This document shows positions 45,125-55,910 of a DNA stretch of 64,000 nucleotides, one piece after another. Source of the stretch: an uncultured Aquimarina sp. (GTDB lineage: Bacteria > Bacteroidota > Bacteroidia > Flavobacteriales > Flavobacteriaceae); assembly GCA_947498775.1 (NCBI GenBank), contig CANMLL010000004.1, positions 62,001 to 126,000 on the forward strand. Reading direction: 5' to 3'. Below the pieces are notes generated by a model. That model saw nothing but the letters and a program-made list of their open reading frames with translations. It was not told the origin of the DNA and searched no databases. The position numbers were made by a program, and so were the translations under genes. Within the stretch, counting starts at the first letter, position 1. The number at the start of each line of letters is the position of its first letter.

Positions 45125-46516
45125 TTATTCAAATGCCCAAGTACCATTATCTAAAAGGTGTCCACCTTGTCTTGCGATCGCTTCGGCATAAGAGTTAGCA
45201 TTAGAAATTCTCTCAGAAATTGGGTAAAGCAAACGACGAGGTACTATTCCTGAAGGATTAAATCCGTTAACTCCATCACTTGCTGGAACTAAATTTGGAT
45301 AATCAGTTCTTTTAAAGTCATTCCATACTTCTACTGGAGCAACACCATAAAGCGCCTTATATTTTTCATTAATTATAGTCTGTAAATCTCCTTCAAGAGA
45401 TCCTCCTAATTCTAACTCGCTAACATATAATGCTATTTGCGGTGCAGGAATACCTAGATATTCCATATTCGCTGTAACTGCTTCTGCAAGGGCCGTAGTT
45501 CCATCTTGTGCCGTACGTTCTAAAGCTTCAGCTTCAATGAACTTTTGCTCCCAATATGACATTAACAAACCTGGAGATCCCAGTCTGCCCCAGAAAAGAT
45601 CGTCATTCCCTTCTTGGTAGAATAGATTTGAACCTTCAACCAAAATCATATATTTTGACTTTCTCGGATCTCCATCCATAATAGTTTCAAATCTTGGATC
45701 TACAATCATAGTCTCAGGTCTTCCAAGACCAAAAAGAGCAAGTGGATTACCTGCATTTTGATTTTCTTCCCAGCCAAATACTGCTTGATCACTGTTACTA
45801 TCCATTGCATTTGGTAATACGCTTAAGGCATTACTTGCAGCTTGAGGATCAACTTTTGTCAACTGTAAATAGTAACGTGCTTTTAGAGCATTGGCAACTT
45901 TAACCCATTGATCATTAGATAATGAAACTAAGCTTCCTTGAATTCCTCCACCGGTATCCTCTGCATTTAAATCAGCGATTGCTTCATCTAACACGCGAAA
46001 AATAGTTTCATAAATTGATTCTTGGGTATCATATACTGGAAATAAGTTATCTTCTCCTTGAAAAGCTTCACTAAAAGGAATATCTCCCCATACATTTGTT
46101 GCCAAACCTAAATTGGCGGCCAAATATATTTTTGCAATTCCTCTGGTGTTTATACCATTACTACCTTCAATTTTATTGATAATTTGAACACAATCTCTTA
46201 AGGCTCCTACATATAGACCCGTGTCCCAAAAATTATCAGAATCTGTCTCATTTATTACATAAGAAGTATATCCTACTTGCTGTGCATCAGCTCCAATCCA
46301 CTGTTGTGTAACAATACCAGCCAAACGTGCTAGACCAGCTGTTATATTTCTGTGAGACTGTGTTTGCATGATTGGCATAATTGCATTAATAGGAACTACG
46401 CTCTCATCAGGGCGGGTAATATCATTATTCGTATCGCCATACTCACAAGACACAAACAGTGTGGATATGGTCATCAATAGAATAAAAGTGATGTTTATTT
46501 TATATATTCTTTTCAT
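45125..46516 (-). CDS. SusD/RagB-like outer membrane lipoprotein (SusD-like_2 type)
   Basis: The 463-residue protein has a lipobox LFVSC (C24) followed by the SusD-like_2 pattern: PINAIMPIMQTQSHRNITAGLARLAG, IYLAANLGLATNVWGDIPFSEAF and the helix-rich TPR core. ADLNAEDTGGG and VKVANALKARYYLQLTKVD are also typical. It is the substrate-binding lid of a SusC transporter. It lies 11 bases behind the SusC gene, so they form one transport complex. Confidence 0.93.
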   Translation of the reverse strand: MKRIYKINITFILLMTISTLFVSCEYGDTNNDITRPDESVVPINAIMPIMQTQSHRNITAGLARLAGIVTQQWIGADAQQVGYTSYVINETDSDNFWDTGLYVGALRDCVQIINKIEGSNGINTRGIAKIYLAANLGLATNVWGDIPFSEAFQGEDNLFPVYDTQESIYETIFRVLDEAIADLNAEDTGGGIQGSLVSLSNDQWVKVANALKARYYLQLTKVDPQAASNALSVLPNAMDSNSDQAVFGWEENQNAGNPLALFGLGRPETMIVDPRFETIMDGDPRKSKYMILVEGSNLFYQEGNDDLFWGRLGSPGLLMSYWEQKFIEAEALERTAQDGTTALAEAVTANMEYLGIPAPQIALYVSELELGGSLEGDLQTIINEKYKALYGVAPVEVWNDFKRTDYPNLVPASDGVNGFNPSGIVPRRLLYPISERISNANSYAEAIARQGGHLLDNGTWAFE

Positions 46517-46527
46517 TATTACTTTTT

Positions 46528-49500
46528 TTAAAAGTTAAGTTTAATTGAAACAGCATAACTTCTAGTGTTGGGCTGGTTGAAATATTCTAAACCAACACCG
46601 TTTGAATCACCCGTTAAGTTAGTTTCAGGATCAATACCAGGATAATCAGTATCTAGCCATAGGTTTCTTCCGGATAGTGTAATAGAGCCTGAAGATAAAG
46701 GTGTGCCACTTAGCATTTTATCTCCAAAACTATAAGTTAATGAAGCTTCTCTTAAACGTACCCAAGAGGAATCGAATACGCTATCTTCTCCAATTCCACC
46801 AAAATTATATCTTGTCCATCTATTAACACCTGTAGCATTATCTGCAAGAGCTACTGGTCTTGTATTTCTTTCTCCAGTTGATTGTACAACACCGTCGAAT
46901 ACAAAATCTGTAATCTCTCTCTGGTCAGCTGTTCTTTGACTAACTCCAAAGAAGTCCAAAATTCCACAAGTACCACACCAAATATCTCCACCTTCTCTAA
47001 TATCAAATAGTACTGATAATGAAAGATTCTTGTAGGAAAAAGTATTTGTAATACCAGCTGTCCAGTCTGGAATAGGATCTCCTATTATACCAGATGTAGT
47101 ATCAGCGATTGGAAACCCATTATCGTCTATTAAAACGTTACCACTATCATCTCTAGCCCATCTGTCGCCAAAAATAGCACCAAAGGGTTCACCTGGTAAT
47201 ACTCTAGATGAAACTGAAGTAAATCCTTCTAATGTAAATGATTCAACTCCTGGTGCTAATTCTATAACATCATTTTCAAAAGTAGTCCAATTAAGATTTA
47301 TATCCCATGAAAAGTCATCGGTTCGAATAGGATTAAAATTAGCAGCAACTTCAAAACCATAGTTATCGATTTTACCAACATTTGCATTACGACCATTAAA
47401 ACCTGTTGAAGGAGCAACATCTACTGCGAAGATTACTCCTGTTGTTTCTTTATCATAATAAGTAAGATCTAAGCCTACTCTAGAATTAAAGAATTTTAAC
47501 TCACCACCAACTTCAAATTCGGTAGTTTCTTCAGGAGTAAGTGCATTACTCCCAGACTGTGCAGCTCTTTCTAAAGCTACTGCACCAAAAGCGGGGAATT
47601 GATTTCCTGGTGCAATAAACCCATCACCAGATGCATTTCCTGATGCAAAGAACGTTCGAGCAGCATATATACCCGCATCATTACCTGTTTTACCATAAGA
47701 CGCTCTTAATTTACCATAATTAAATACATCACTTTCAATTAATTCGCTAAAAACAAAACTACCACCAATACTATACGATAAGAAATCATTATTGTCTACA
47801 GGCAAAGTTGAAGACCAGTCATTTCTAATTCTACCAGTAAGAAATAGCATATCATTAAATCCGAATTTTGCCTCACCGAAAACTGCGTCTGTTTTCTTTC
47901 TTAATGAATAAAAGAAAGCAGGATTACTATTAACTTGAGAAGATGTATTAGAAATATCAAAGAAACCAGGAATAGTTAGTCCTATACCTTCAACATTTCT
48001 TCTCAAGTAATCACTAGAATAATTTTCATAACCTATTAATCCATTAAAAGTAATCGACTCTGAAATATCTTTATTGAAAAGAGCTAAGAAATTGGTTGTA
48101 ATATCTTCATTAAATACATTGTCATCAAAAACACTACCTTGTCTATTGGTTGCAGAGTTCACATCAATTCCTCTCTTTCTAATGTCACTATATCTATCAT
48201 AAGCATATCTTCCTTGTAATGTTAACCAATCCATTGGCCTGTACTCAAAAGATAATCTACCTGTAAATCTATTTACATCATCTACTGAAGGGTTTTTTGA
48301 TACTGTCCAATACGGATTATCATAAACTCCAGCTCTATAACTTCTTTGTGTTCCGTCTTCTAACTCATATACATCTGTAACTCCAGCAGCATTTCTACCT
48401 GTTAATCCATTTCCATTATCAAACGTTGGTGTTGTTCTTAACAATCCTAACATGATTCCTGATATGTTAGAACCTCTTTGAACTCTTTGACCTCCCGAAT
48501 TCACGTAAGAACCACTAGCAGAAATTTCGAATTTTTCGGAAAGATCCGCGGTAACATCTGCTCTAAAAGATTTTTTACCAAAATTTTCTGTTGGTGCAAC
48601 ACCTGTTTGATCAAGTTTACCAGCAGAAAGGTAATAACGAACAGATTCATTCCCACCTCTAACTGAGACATTCAAATCTGTAAGTAAGCCATTTACGAAA
48701 AAGTCATAATGATCATAGCTTTCTGCAGGACGACCGTTACCTTCTCCAGTTGGTACTAACCGTCCAAATCTATGATATGGATAAGAAGTATCACCATCGT
48801 ATTCTAGTGTAGAAATTCTAGGACCCCAACTATTTCCGTTGAATGATTCTGGTCCACGATATTGACCGTTTACACCCTGTGCAAACTCTCTTTGCAGATC
48901 AGGAGTTTGAGTAATTTCACTTACCTGTATGGTAGAATTTATAGATACAGTCGGTGCTCCTGTTCTACCTTTTTTGGTATTAATTATAATAACACCATTA
49001 GCTGCTCGAAGACCATATAAAGTCTGGGCAGCAATACCTTTAAGAATAGATATGCTTGCTATATCATTTTGATTGATATCGATGGCTCTATTCGATTGAT
49101 CTACACCGTTAGTTTCGTTACCAACACTCGAGTTATCAATAGGTACACCATCAACAATAAACAACGGTGAGTTACTTCTTGTAATAGAAGTATTACCACG
49201 AATTCTGATATTGGCAGAAGCACCAACAGAACCAGAAGATGTAACGACAGAAACCCCAGGAGCTTTTGCTGTTAATGCACTAACTACATTAACTTCACCA
49301 GTATTTTCGATTTCATCGTCACTTACTGTTGCGATTGCATAACTTAAAGATTTTGGTTTTGATTTGATTCCTTGTGCAGTTACAACTACTTCTTCTAACT
49401 CTGAAGCAGAAGCAGTCAATTGCGCATTAATCGAATCTCCATCTCCTACTACAACTTCCTTTGTTTCGAAGCCTACATAACTAAATGAAAGTACCGCACC

Positions 49501-49701
49501 TCGATTTGCTTGAATGGTATAATTACCATCAAAATCGGTTTGTGTACCACTTGCTGTATTTTTTACAACAACATTAACTCCAGGAAGAGGTAACCCTTTA
49601 TCGTCGGTCACGGTTCCTGAAATTGTTTTTTCTTGTGCAAAAGTGAATTGCACAACAAACGCCAGTAATAGCGTTAAAATTCCACTAAACTTTGTTCTCA
49701 T
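46528..49701 (-). CDS. SusC/RagA-like TonB-dependent outer membrane transporter
   Basis: The 1057-residue protein has a signal peptide ending FTFAQ, then a carboxypeptidase-like beta-sandwich (KTISGTVTDDKGLPLPGVNVV). A TonB plug domain follows with the SusC signature LYGLRAANGVIIINTKKG near residue 235. The rest is a beta-barrel ending in the aromatic IKLNF. It imports a nutrient through the outer membrane with energy from TonB. Its substrate is unknown: no glycoside hydrolase, sulfatase or sigma/anti-sigma pair is adjacent. The DNA before it (over 1.1 kb) shows no plain promoter. Confidence 0.95.
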   Translation of the reverse strand: MRTKFSGILTLLLAFVVQFTFAQEKTISGTVTDDKGLPLPGVNVVVKNTASGTQTDFDGNYTIQANRGAVLSFSYVGFETKEVVVGDGDSINAQLTASASELEEVVVTAQGIKSKPKSLSYAIATVSDDEIENTGEVNVVSALTAKAPGVSVVTSSGSVGASANIRIRGNTSITRSNSPLFIVDGVPIDNSSVGNETNGVDQSNRAIDINQNDIASISILKGIAAQTLYGLRAANGVIIINTKKGRTGAPTVSINSTIQVSEITQTPDLQREFAQGVNGQYRGPESFNGNSWGPRISTLEYDGDTSYPYHRFGRLVPTGEGNGRPAESYDHYDFFVNGLLTDLNVSVRGGNESVRYYLSAGKLDQTGVAPTENFGKKSFRADVTADLSEKFEISASGSYVNSGGQRVQRGSNISGIMLGLLRTTPTFDNGNGLTGRNAAGVTDVYELEDGTQRSYRAGVYDNPYWTVSKNPSVDDVNRFTGRLSFEYRPMDWLTLQGRYAYDRYSDIRKRGIDVNSATNRQGSVFDDNVFNEDITTNFLALFNKDISESITFNGLIGYENYSSDYLRRNVEGIGLTIPGFFDISNTSSQVNSNPAFFYSLRKKTDAVFGEAKFGFNDMLFLTGRIRNDWSSTLPVDNNDFLSYSIGGSFVFSELIESDVFNYGKLRASYGKTGNDAGIYAARTFFASGNASGDGFIAPGNQFPAFGAVALERAAQSGSNALTPEETTEFEVGGELKFFNSRVGLDLTYYDKETTGVIFAVDVAPSTGFNGRNANVGKIDNYGFEVAANFNPIRTDDFSWDINLNWTTFENDVIELAPGVESFTLEGFTSVSSRVLPGEPFGAIFGDRWARDDSGNVLIDDNGFPIADTTSGIIGDPIPDWTAGITNTFSYKNLSLSVLFDIREGGDIWCGTCGILDFFGVSQRTADQREITDFVFDGVVQSTGERNTRPVALADNATGVNRWTRYNFGGIGEDSVFDSSWVRLREASLTYSFGDKMLSGTPLSSGSITLSGRNLWLDTDYPGIDPETNLTGDSNGVGLEYFNQPNTRSYAVSIKLNF

Positions 49702-50763
49702 TTTACAATTTATTTGAATTAGCCAGTTCCAAAAATCATAATAATATCTTTATAAAACAACTTTTTGGTATTAAAATTTAAATCACTACCTATTGTTGTG
49801 ACTTTAAATTGTCAGCGGTTGCTACAGGCGAGTTTGTGAGGTATGTGTGAAGTCTTTATTCCCTTTTATGTTAGTTAAGCCTCACGTTATGAAGTACTTC
49901 TTGTACTGTTTTAATATATAGTTAATTGTCAACGATTGTTGTTTTGGTAGGGTTTCTATGTGAAAAAACGATAGACTTATATATTATGACACCTTTTGTT
50001 AATTAACTATTGATAGCGTTCTTGTAATAATTAATTAGCTTTTTAGAAGCTTTAAAAAGCCCTAGATACGAGTTATTGTCCGGTTGGTTTAAGACTATAG
50101 TTTCTCGTGTATACGGCAGCGTTTCTCATCTTTTTTCATTTCCTGTCTCTTCTTACTTAGTGATAATTATTTTACCATACATAACTAATTTGGTACGCTC
50201 CATGTTACTTTTCCTTTTGCAAAATTGATGTGCTCAAAAAAACTTATTATAACAGTTATCAAATTGTTCGAAACTTAAATGGGTAGAATTATCCTCTACT
50301 CTATCCGGATTTTGGCTAGATTACCTTATTATTCTGAACAGCAGCGTAATTGCATTGACTTCTTCCTTTAGAGGTAGATGTTAACAAAGTAATATTATAT
50401 CTTAAGTTCCGGCAACGATTTCTGTAAAAACACGTCTGAATGTAGTTCTAAAAATTGTTTCAATTAAATTACCTAACAGTTCTTTCATAGTATATTAGCT
50501 AGATGCTATAGTATAAAATCAAAGATTTTTAGTGTATTGTTTTGAAGCCATTTAGTGTTTAATTGCTACTGTACAGTATTCTTTTTGTTTTGTTAATAAG
50601 GCCTAAACAAATGCGATAAGGTATTTTGATGTTTCGTTAACTATTCTGCAACGAGAAATTTGGGTATTCTTTAGTTATGGTGTTCTTTAAACTGCTATGT
50701 GTTATGTTTTCTTCAATAAAACAATAGAACTTTTAATCTATTTAAAAATTAATCCATTAGTAT
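49702..50763. other. Long intergenic region, susC / rpsL, with no gene seen
   Basis: Neither strand has a convincing ORF, tRNA or rRNA across about 1.06 kb. An 8-bp stem (GCTTTTTA/TAAAAAGC) with a 7-base loop lies at 50038-50060 but has no T-run. No full TTG / TAnnTTTG promoter for susC was found. It may hold long leaders and regulatory sites for the divergent susC and ribosomal genes, or a degraded gene. Confidence 0.4.
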
Positions 50764-50793
50764 TTGATTTGCTGAAAAATATTTCTACCTTTG
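50764..50793 (+). promoter_or_regulatory. Promoter of the rpsL ribosomal operon
   Basis: TTG at 50764-50766 is followed by 19 bases and TACCTTTG at 50786-50793, an exact TTG / TAnnTTTG promoter, giving a start near 50800 and a leader of about 48 bases. A small CCCTTT/AAAGGG hairpin at 50797-50810 would fall at the very 5' end. Confidence 0.75.
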
Positions 50794-50847
50794 CAGCCCT
50801 TTAAAAAGGGTTATTTATAAAAAATTAATAATAGTGTAAAGCAAATT

Positions 50848-51222
50848 ATGCCAACAATTTCACAATTAGTAAGAAAAGGTAGAGCCAAAATAACTAAGAA
50901 GAGTAAATCGGCTGCTTTGGATTCGTGCCCGCAACGCCGCGGTGTTTGTACGCGTGTTTATACTACTACACCAAAGAAACCAAACTCGGCTATGAGAAAA
51001 GTAGCCCGTGTTAGGTTGACCAATGGTAAGGAAGTTAACGCATACATCGGTGGTGAAGGTCACAATCTCCAGGAGCACTCGATAGTATTAGTTAGAGGTG
51101 GAAGGGTAAAAGATTTACCAGGAGTTAGATATCATATCGTTCGTGGAGCTTTAGACACCGCAGGTGTAGAAGGTAGAACACAACGTAGATCTAAGTATGG
51201 TGCAAAACGCCCTAAGAAGTAA
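50848..51222 (+). CDS. rpsL: 30S ribosomal protein S12
   Basis: At 124 residues this is S12, which helps decoding at the A site. It starts [12 protein letters not shown] and has the conserved [21 protein letters not shown] near residue 38 and [25 protein letters not shown] near residue 75, including the lysine positions linked to streptomycin resistance. It is the first gene of the ribosomal cluster. Confidence 0.98.
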   Translation: MPTISQLVRKGRAKITKKSKSAALDSCPQRRGVCTRVYTTTPKKPNSAMRKVARVRLTNGKEVNAYIGGEGHNLQEHSIVLVRGGRVKDLPGVRYHIVRGALDTAGVEGRTQRRSKYGAKRPKK

Positions 51223-51245
51223 TTAAAAAACTTTAAGAAGAAGAC

Positions 51246-51722
51246 ATGAGAAAAAGAAAGGCTAAAAAAAGACCGATTTTGCCAGATCCGCGTTTTAATG
51301 ATCAATTAGTGACTCGTTTTGTGAATATGATGATGTGGGATGGTAAAAAGTCAACTGCTTTTAAAATTTTCTACGATGCTATTGATATTGTAGAAGAGAA
51401 AAAACAAGATGAAGAGAAAAGTGCATTAGAGATGTGGAAAGATGCATTGTCTAATGTAATGCCTCACGTTGAAGTGCGAAGTCGAAGAGTTGGTGGAGCT
51501 ACTTTTCAAATTCCTAATCCAATCAGACCAGACCGTAAGATATCTACCGCTATGAAGTGGTTAATTCAGTTTTCGCGTAAAAGAAATGAGAAATCTATGG
51601 CTCAAAAACTTGCTGCAGAGATTATTGCCGCAGAAAAAGAAGAAGGAGCTGCTGTTAAGAAAAGAGTAGATACTCATAAAATGGCTGAAGCAAATAAAGC
51701 ATTCTCTCACTTTAGATTTTAA
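51246..51722 (+). CDS. rpsG: 30S ribosomal protein S7
   Basis: S7 nucleates assembly of the 30S head. The 158-residue protein has the family start [11 protein letters not shown] and the [18 protein letters not shown] stretch. It follows rpsL after 23 bases. It may repress its own operon in other bacteria; no S7-type leader was identified here. Confidence 0.98.
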   Translation: MRKRKAKKRPILPDPRFNDQLVTRFVNMMMWDGKKSTAFKIFYDAIDIVEEKKQDEEKSALEMWKDALSNVMPHVEVRSRRVGGATFQIPNPIRPDRKISTAMKWLIQFSRKRNEKSMAQKLAAEIIAAEKEEGAAVKKRVDTHKMAEANKAFSHFRF

Positions 51723-51732
51723 TCATTAAGAA

Positions 51733-53859
51733 ATGGCTAGAGATTTAAAATATACTAGAAATATAGGAATTGCTGCGCATATTGACGCAGGAAAGACAAC
51801 GACTACAGAGCGTATTCTTTATTATACCGGTGTAAGTCATAAGATAGGCGAGGTGCACGATGGTGCGGCTACCATGGACTGGATGGAGCAAGAACAAGAA
51901 CGTGGGATCACCATTACTTCTGCTGCAACAACCTGTGAGTGGAGTTTTCCAACAGAAAATGGTCAGCCTGTAGCTGATACTAAAGGATATCATTTTAACA
52001 TTATTGATACTCCGGGTCATGTTGATTTTACGGTTGAAGTGAACCGTTCTCTTCGTGTTCTTGATGGTTTAGTATTCTTGTTTAGTGCTGTTGATGGTGT
52101 AGAACCGCAATCAGAAACAAACTGGAGATTGGCTGACAATTATAAAGTGCCTAGAATTGGTTTTGTAAATAAAATGGACCGTCAAGGGTCTAATTTTATG
52201 GAAGTATGTCAGCAAGTTAAAGATATGTTAGGTTCTAATGCGGTTCCTATTGTATTAAATATTGGTGACGAAGAAGATTTTAAAGGAATCGTTGATTTGG
52301 TTAAGAATCGTGCTATTATATGGCATGAAGAAGGGCTGGGATCAACGTTTGATGTTGTTGATATTCCTGAAGATCTTAAAGAAGAAGCAAGAATACTTCG
52401 TGGTAAACTTATAGAAGAAGTTGCTGCGTATGATGAAGATCTTCTTGAAAAATTCATGGAAGATGAAGATTCAATTACAGAAGAAGAAGTGCATGCTGCT
52501 CTTCGTGCTGCTGTAATGGATATGAGTATCATTCCTATGATTTGTGGATCTGCATTTAAGAATAAGGGTGTTCAGTTTTTATTGGATGCGGTATGTCGCT
52601 ACTTGCCTTCTCCAATAGATAAAGAAGGTATTATTGGAGTGAATCCAAATACAGATCAAGAAGAAATCCGTAAGCCAGATGTAAAAGAGCCTTTTGCGGC
52701 CTTAGCATTTAAAATTGCTACAGATCCTTTTGTTGGTCGTTTGGCATTCTTTAGAGCATATTCTGGTCGTTTGGATGCAGGTTCTTATGTACTAAACAAT
52801 CGTTCTGGTAAAAAAGAACGTATTTCTCGTATCTATCAAATGCATGCTAATAAGCAAAATGCGATCGATTATATAGAAGCTGGTGATATTGGAGCTGCTG
52901 TTGGATTTAAATCCATCAAAACAGGTGATACACTTACAGATGAGAAGAGTCCTATAATTTTAGAATCTATGGATTTTCCTGATCCAGTAATTGGTATTGC
53001 GGTTGAACCAAAGACTAAAGCGGATGTTGATAAATTAGGGATTGGTTTAGCAAAGTTGGCTGAAGAAGATCCAACATTTACAGTGCGTTCAGATGAGGCT
53101 TCAGGACAGACTATTATATCTGGAATGGGTGAGCTTCACTTAGATGTTATTGTAGATCGCTTAAAACGTGAGTTCAAAGTAGAAGTTAACCAGGGTCAGC
53201 CTCAGGTTGAATATAAAGAAGCTATTACAGCTGCTGCAGATCACAGAGAGGTTTATAAGAAGCAATCTGGTGGTCGCGGTAAATTCGCAGATATCGTATT
53301 TACTATTGAGCCAGCTGATGAAGGTCAAGTTGGGCTGCAGTTTGAATCAACTATCAAAGGTGGTAATGTTCCTAAAGAATTTATCCCTTCAATAGAAAAA
53401 GGATTCAAAATGGCAATGGTAAATGGCCCATTGGCTGGATACGAAGTTGACGCTATGAAAGTAACATTGAAAGATGGTTCTTATCATGATGTGGATTCTG
53501 ATCAGTTGTCTTTCGAATTAGCTGCTAAATTAGGTTTTAAGAATTCAGCAAAAGCTGCTAAAGCCGTAATTATGGAGCCGATTATGAAACTAGAGGTTAT
53601 TACTCCTGAAGAAAACATGGGAGATATCGTTGGTGATCTTAACCGTCGTAGAGGACAAGTTAGTGATATGGGTGATCGCGCAGGTGCGAAAACTGTAAAA
53701 GCTACTGTTCCGCTTTCTGAAATGTTTGGATATGTAACAACATTAAGAACATTATCATCTGGTAGAGCAACATCTACAATGGAATTTTCTCACTATGCTG
53801 AAACTCCTTCTAATATTTCAGAAGAAGTAATTGCAGCTGCAAAAGGAGTTAACGCTTAA
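51733..53859 (+). CDS. fusA: Elongation factor G
   Basis: EF-G drives translocation. The 708-residue protein has the GTPase P-loop [15 protein letters not shown] (about 16-30), switch [20 protein letters not shown], and the domain II to V set with the ending [14 protein letters not shown]. Length is standard. It lies 10 bases after rpsG; there is no tuf gene between it and rpsJ, the usual Bacteroidota order. Confidence 0.98.
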   Translation: MARDLKYTRNIGIAAHIDAGKTTTTERILYYTGVSHKIGEVHDGAATMDWMEQEQERGITITSAATTCEWSFPTENGQPVADTKGYHFNIIDTPGHVDFTVEVNRSLRVLDGLVFLFSAVDGVEPQSETNWRLADNYKVPRIGFVNKMDRQGSNFMEVCQQVKDMLGSNAVPIVLNIGDEEDFKGIVDLVKNRAIIWHEEGLGSTFDVVDIPEDLKEEARILRGKLIEEVAAYDEDLLEKFMEDEDSITEEEVHAALRAAVMDMSIIPMICGSAFKNKGVQFLLDAVCRYLPSPIDKEGIIGVNPNTDQEEIRKPDVKEPFAALAFKIATDPFVGRLAFFRAYSGRLDAGSYVLNNRSGKKERISRIYQMHANKQNAIDYIEAGDIGAAVGFKSIKTGDTLTDEKSPIILESMDFPDPVIGIAVEPKTKADVDKLGIGLAKLAEEDPTFTVRSDEASGQTIISGMGELHLDVIVDRLKREFKVEVNQGQPQVEYKEAITAAADHREVYKKQSGGRGKFADIVFTIEPADEGQVGLQFESTIKGGNVPKEFIPSIEKGFKMAMVNGPLAGYEVDAMKVTLKDGSYHDVDSDQLSFELAAKLGFKNSAKAAKAVIMEPIMKLEVITPEENMGDIVGDLNRRRGQVSDMGDRAGAKTVKATVPLSEMFGYVTTLRTLSSGRATSTMEFSHYAETPSNISEEVIAAAKGVNA

Positions 53860-53870
53860 TTATTACAGAA

Positions 53871-54176
53871 ATGAGTCAAAAAATTAGAATAAAACTGAAA
53901 TCTTACGATCATAACTTAGTAGATAAGTCTGCCGAGAAAATCGTAAAGACGGTAAAGAGCACAGGAGCTGTAGTAACTGGGCCAATTCCTTTGCCAACAC
54001 ATAAGAAGATTTTTACAGTGCTTCGTTCTCCGCACGTAAACAAAAAATCCAGAGAGCAATTCCAATTAAGTTCTTATAAAAGATTATTGGATATTTATAG
54101 CTCTTCTTCAAAAACGATTGATGCGTTAATGAAGCTGGAATTACCAAGTGGAGTTGAAGTAGAGATTAAAGTGTAA
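53871..54176 (+). CDS. rpsJ: 30S ribosomal protein S10
   Basis: The 101-residue protein starts [20 protein letters not shown] and contains [25 protein letters not shown], all standard S10 blocks. S10 is also part of the NusB-S10 antitermination complex. A perfect 32-base palindrome starts at its stop codon. Confidence 0.98.
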   Translation: MSQKIRIKLKSYDHNLVDKSAEKIVKTVKSTGAVVTGPIPLPTHKKIFTVLRSPHVNKKSREQFQLSSYKRLLDIYSSSSKTIDALMKLELPSGVEVEIKV

Positions 54177-54206
54177 TTCTAAATTCAGAATTCTGAATTT
54201 AGAATT
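54175..54206. repeat. 32-bp perfect palindrome at the rpsJ stop
   Basis: Two 16-base arms (AATTCTAAATTCAGAA and its complement) meet with no spacer. It overlaps the last base of the rpsJ stop codon and, as RNA, makes a strong hairpin within the ribosomal operon. Confidence 0.85.
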
Positions 54207-54255
54207 GAAAAATGTCCCAAGCTTTGTGCAAGGGAAAAACGGCAAAAAATACATT

Positions 54256-54286
54256 CAGGGTTGAGGTATTTTGACCCTGTTTTTTT
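54256..54286 (+). terminator. Terminator-like hairpin between rpsJ and rplC (attenuator candidate)
   Basis: CAGGGT (54256-54261) pairs with ACCCTG (54274-54279), loop 12 bases, followed by seven T. It lies in the 182-base gap between rpsJ and rplC. The upstream segment with TCCC and GGGA (about 54214-54235) may form a competing structure. A terminator inside an essential operon suggests regulated read-through. Confidence 0.65.
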
Positions 54287-54358
54287 GCAAATAATTAGAA
54301 GAGAATATTGAAAAATAATTTTCAATTGATAAATAAGTAATTAATAAATAATTTAAAT

Positions 54359-54976
54359 ATGTCTGGGTTAATAGGAAAAAAGATCGGTATGACCAGCATC
54401 TTCGACGAGAATGGAAAGAATATTCCATGTACGGTTATCGAAGCTGGTCCATGCGTGGTTACCCAAGTCAGAACCGAAGAGGTTGATGGTTATAAGGCTG
54501 TTCAATTAGGTTTCGATGACAAAGCAGACAAAAATGCTACTAAAGCGTCTTTAGGTCACTTTAAAAAAGCAGGAACTGTTGCTAAACGTAAAGTTGTCGA
54601 ATTCAAAGGTTTTGAGGAGGAGTACAAATTAGGAGATACAGTAACAGTTGATCACTTTGCTGAAGGAGAATTTGTTGATGTTTCAGCAACTTCTAAAGGT
54701 AAAGGTTTTCAAGGGGTGGTTAAAAGACACAACTTTGGTGGTGTTGGACAAGCAACTCACGGTCAGCATAATCGTTTAAGAGCTCCTGGTTCTATAGGTG
54801 CTGCATCTTATCCTGCAAGAGTTTTCAAAGGAATGAAAATGGCAGGAAGAATGGGTGGAGATCAAATTAAAGTTCAAAACTTAAGAGTGTTAAAAGTGGT
54901 TCCTGAAAAGAATCTACTTGTTGTTAAAGGGTGTGTTCCTGGACACAAAAACGCTTATGTAACTATTCAGAAGTAA
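54359..54976 (+). CDS. rplC: 50S ribosomal protein L3
   Basis: The 205-residue protein starts [15 protein letters not shown] and has [31 protein letters not shown] split across the central loop that reaches the peptidyl-transferase centre. It is the first gene after the attenuator-like gap and lies one base short of overlap with rplD (TAATG). Confidence 0.98.
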   Translation: MSGLIGKKIGMTSIFDENGKNIPCTVIEAGPCVVTQVRTEEVDGYKAVQLGFDDKADKNATKASLGHFKKAGTVAKRKVVEFKGFEEEYKLGDTVTVDHFAEGEFVDVSATSKGKGFQGVVKRHNFGGVGQATHGQHNRLRAPGSIGAASYPARVFKGMKMAGRMGGDQIKVQNLRVLKVVPEKNLLVVKGCVPGHKNAYVTIQK

Positions 54977-55605
54977 TGAAAGTAACGGTAATTGATATTA
55001 ACGGAAAAGAAACAGGAAGAAAGGCAGACCTTTCTGATGCTGTTTATGGTATTGAGCCAAACGATCACGCTGTATATCTTGATGTGAAACAATACTTGGC
55101 TAACCAACGTCAAGGTACTCACAAAGCAAAGGAACGCGCAGAGATTGTTGGTAGTACAAGAAAGATAAAGAAACAAAAAGGAACTGGTACAGCGAGAGCT
55201 GGTAGTATTAAGTCTCCTATTTTTAAAGGAGGGGGTAGAGTATTTGGTCCTAGACCACGAAACTACTCGTTCAAATTAAATAAGAACTTAAAAAGATTAG
55301 CACGTAAATCTGCATTGAGTATTAAGGCAGGTGATAAGGCAATTACGGTTGTTGAAGACTTTACTTTTGACACGGTAAAGACCAAGAATTTTACAGCTGT
55401 TTTGAAGTCTTTGGGACTAGAAAACAAAAAATCTTTGTTTGTGTTGGCCGAGTCAAATAAAAATGTATATTTGTCGTCACGCAATTTGAAAGGTTCAGAA
55501 GTTATAACTGCTTCAGAATTAAGTACTTACAAAATACTTAATGCTAATAGTGTAGTGCTTCTGGAAGGTTCTTTGAAAGGAATTGAAATGAATTTAAGTA
55601 AATAG
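54976..55605 (+). CDS. rplD: 50S ribosomal protein L4
   Basis: The start [10 protein letters not shown] at 54976 is chosen because it overlaps the rplC stop as TAATG and fits L4; an upstream ATG at 54931 would add 15 out-of-family residues inside rplC. The 209-residue protein has [30 protein letters not shown], the loop reaching the exit tunnel. In E. coli, L4 regulates the S10 operon, so it is a candidate regulator of the rpsJ-rplC hairpin. Confidence 0.97.
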   Translation: MKVTVIDINGKETGRKADLSDAVYGIEPNDHAVYLDVKQYLANQRQGTHKAKERAEIVGSTRKIKKQKGTGTARAGSIKSPIFKGGGRVFGPRPRNYSFKLNKNLKRLARKSALSIKAGDKAITVVEDFTFDTVKTKNFTAVLKSLGLENKKSLFVLAESNKNVYLSSRNLKGSEVITASELSTYKILNANSVVLLEGSLKGIEMNLSK

Positions 55606-55610
55606 AAGCC

Positions 55611-55901
55611 ATGAGTATCTTAATAAAACCTATTATTACAGAAAAGGCTACTGCAGATAGTGAGGTATATAATCGCTATGGTTTTGTGGTAGATAAGAAA
55701 GCGAATAAGGTAGAGATCAAAAAAGCAGTTGAAGCTGCTTATGGTGTATCTGTTACTAAAGTTCGCACATTAAATGTTCGCCCAGATCGTAACACTCGTT
55801 ATACAAAAACAGGTATGATCACTGGTAAAACAAGTGCTTATAAAAAAGCAATTGTACAGGTGGCGGATGGTGAAGTAATTGATTTATATAGTAATCTTTA
55901 A
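55611..55901 (+). CDS. rplW: 50S ribosomal protein L23
   Basis: The 96-residue protein starts MSILIKPIITEKATADSE, with the VNIKKAVEAAYGV-type loop (here VEIKKAVEAAYGVSV). L23 lies at the exit tunnel and binds trigger factor and SRP. It follows rplD after 5 bases. Confidence 0.97.
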   Translation: MSILIKPIITEKATADSEVYNRYGFVVDKKANKVEIKKAVEAAYGVSVTKVRTLNVRPDRNTRYTKTGMITGKTSAYKKAIVQVADGEVIDLYSNL

Positions 55902-55910
55902 GACTAAAAA

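Noticed and set aside
49702..50763. Search for tRNA, leader peptide or hidden gene between susC and rpsL
   Set aside because: No cloverleaf, long ORF or full promoter was found; listed only as gene-free.
51745..52020. Minus-strand ORF inside fusA, and many similar shadow ORFs on the opposite strand of real genes
   Set aside because: They mirror well-supported coding sequences, have no family resemblance and lack spacing or promoters of their own.
54931..54975. Upstream rplD start inside rplC
   Set aside because: The TAATG overlap at 54976 fits the family; the extra residues are rplC in another frame.
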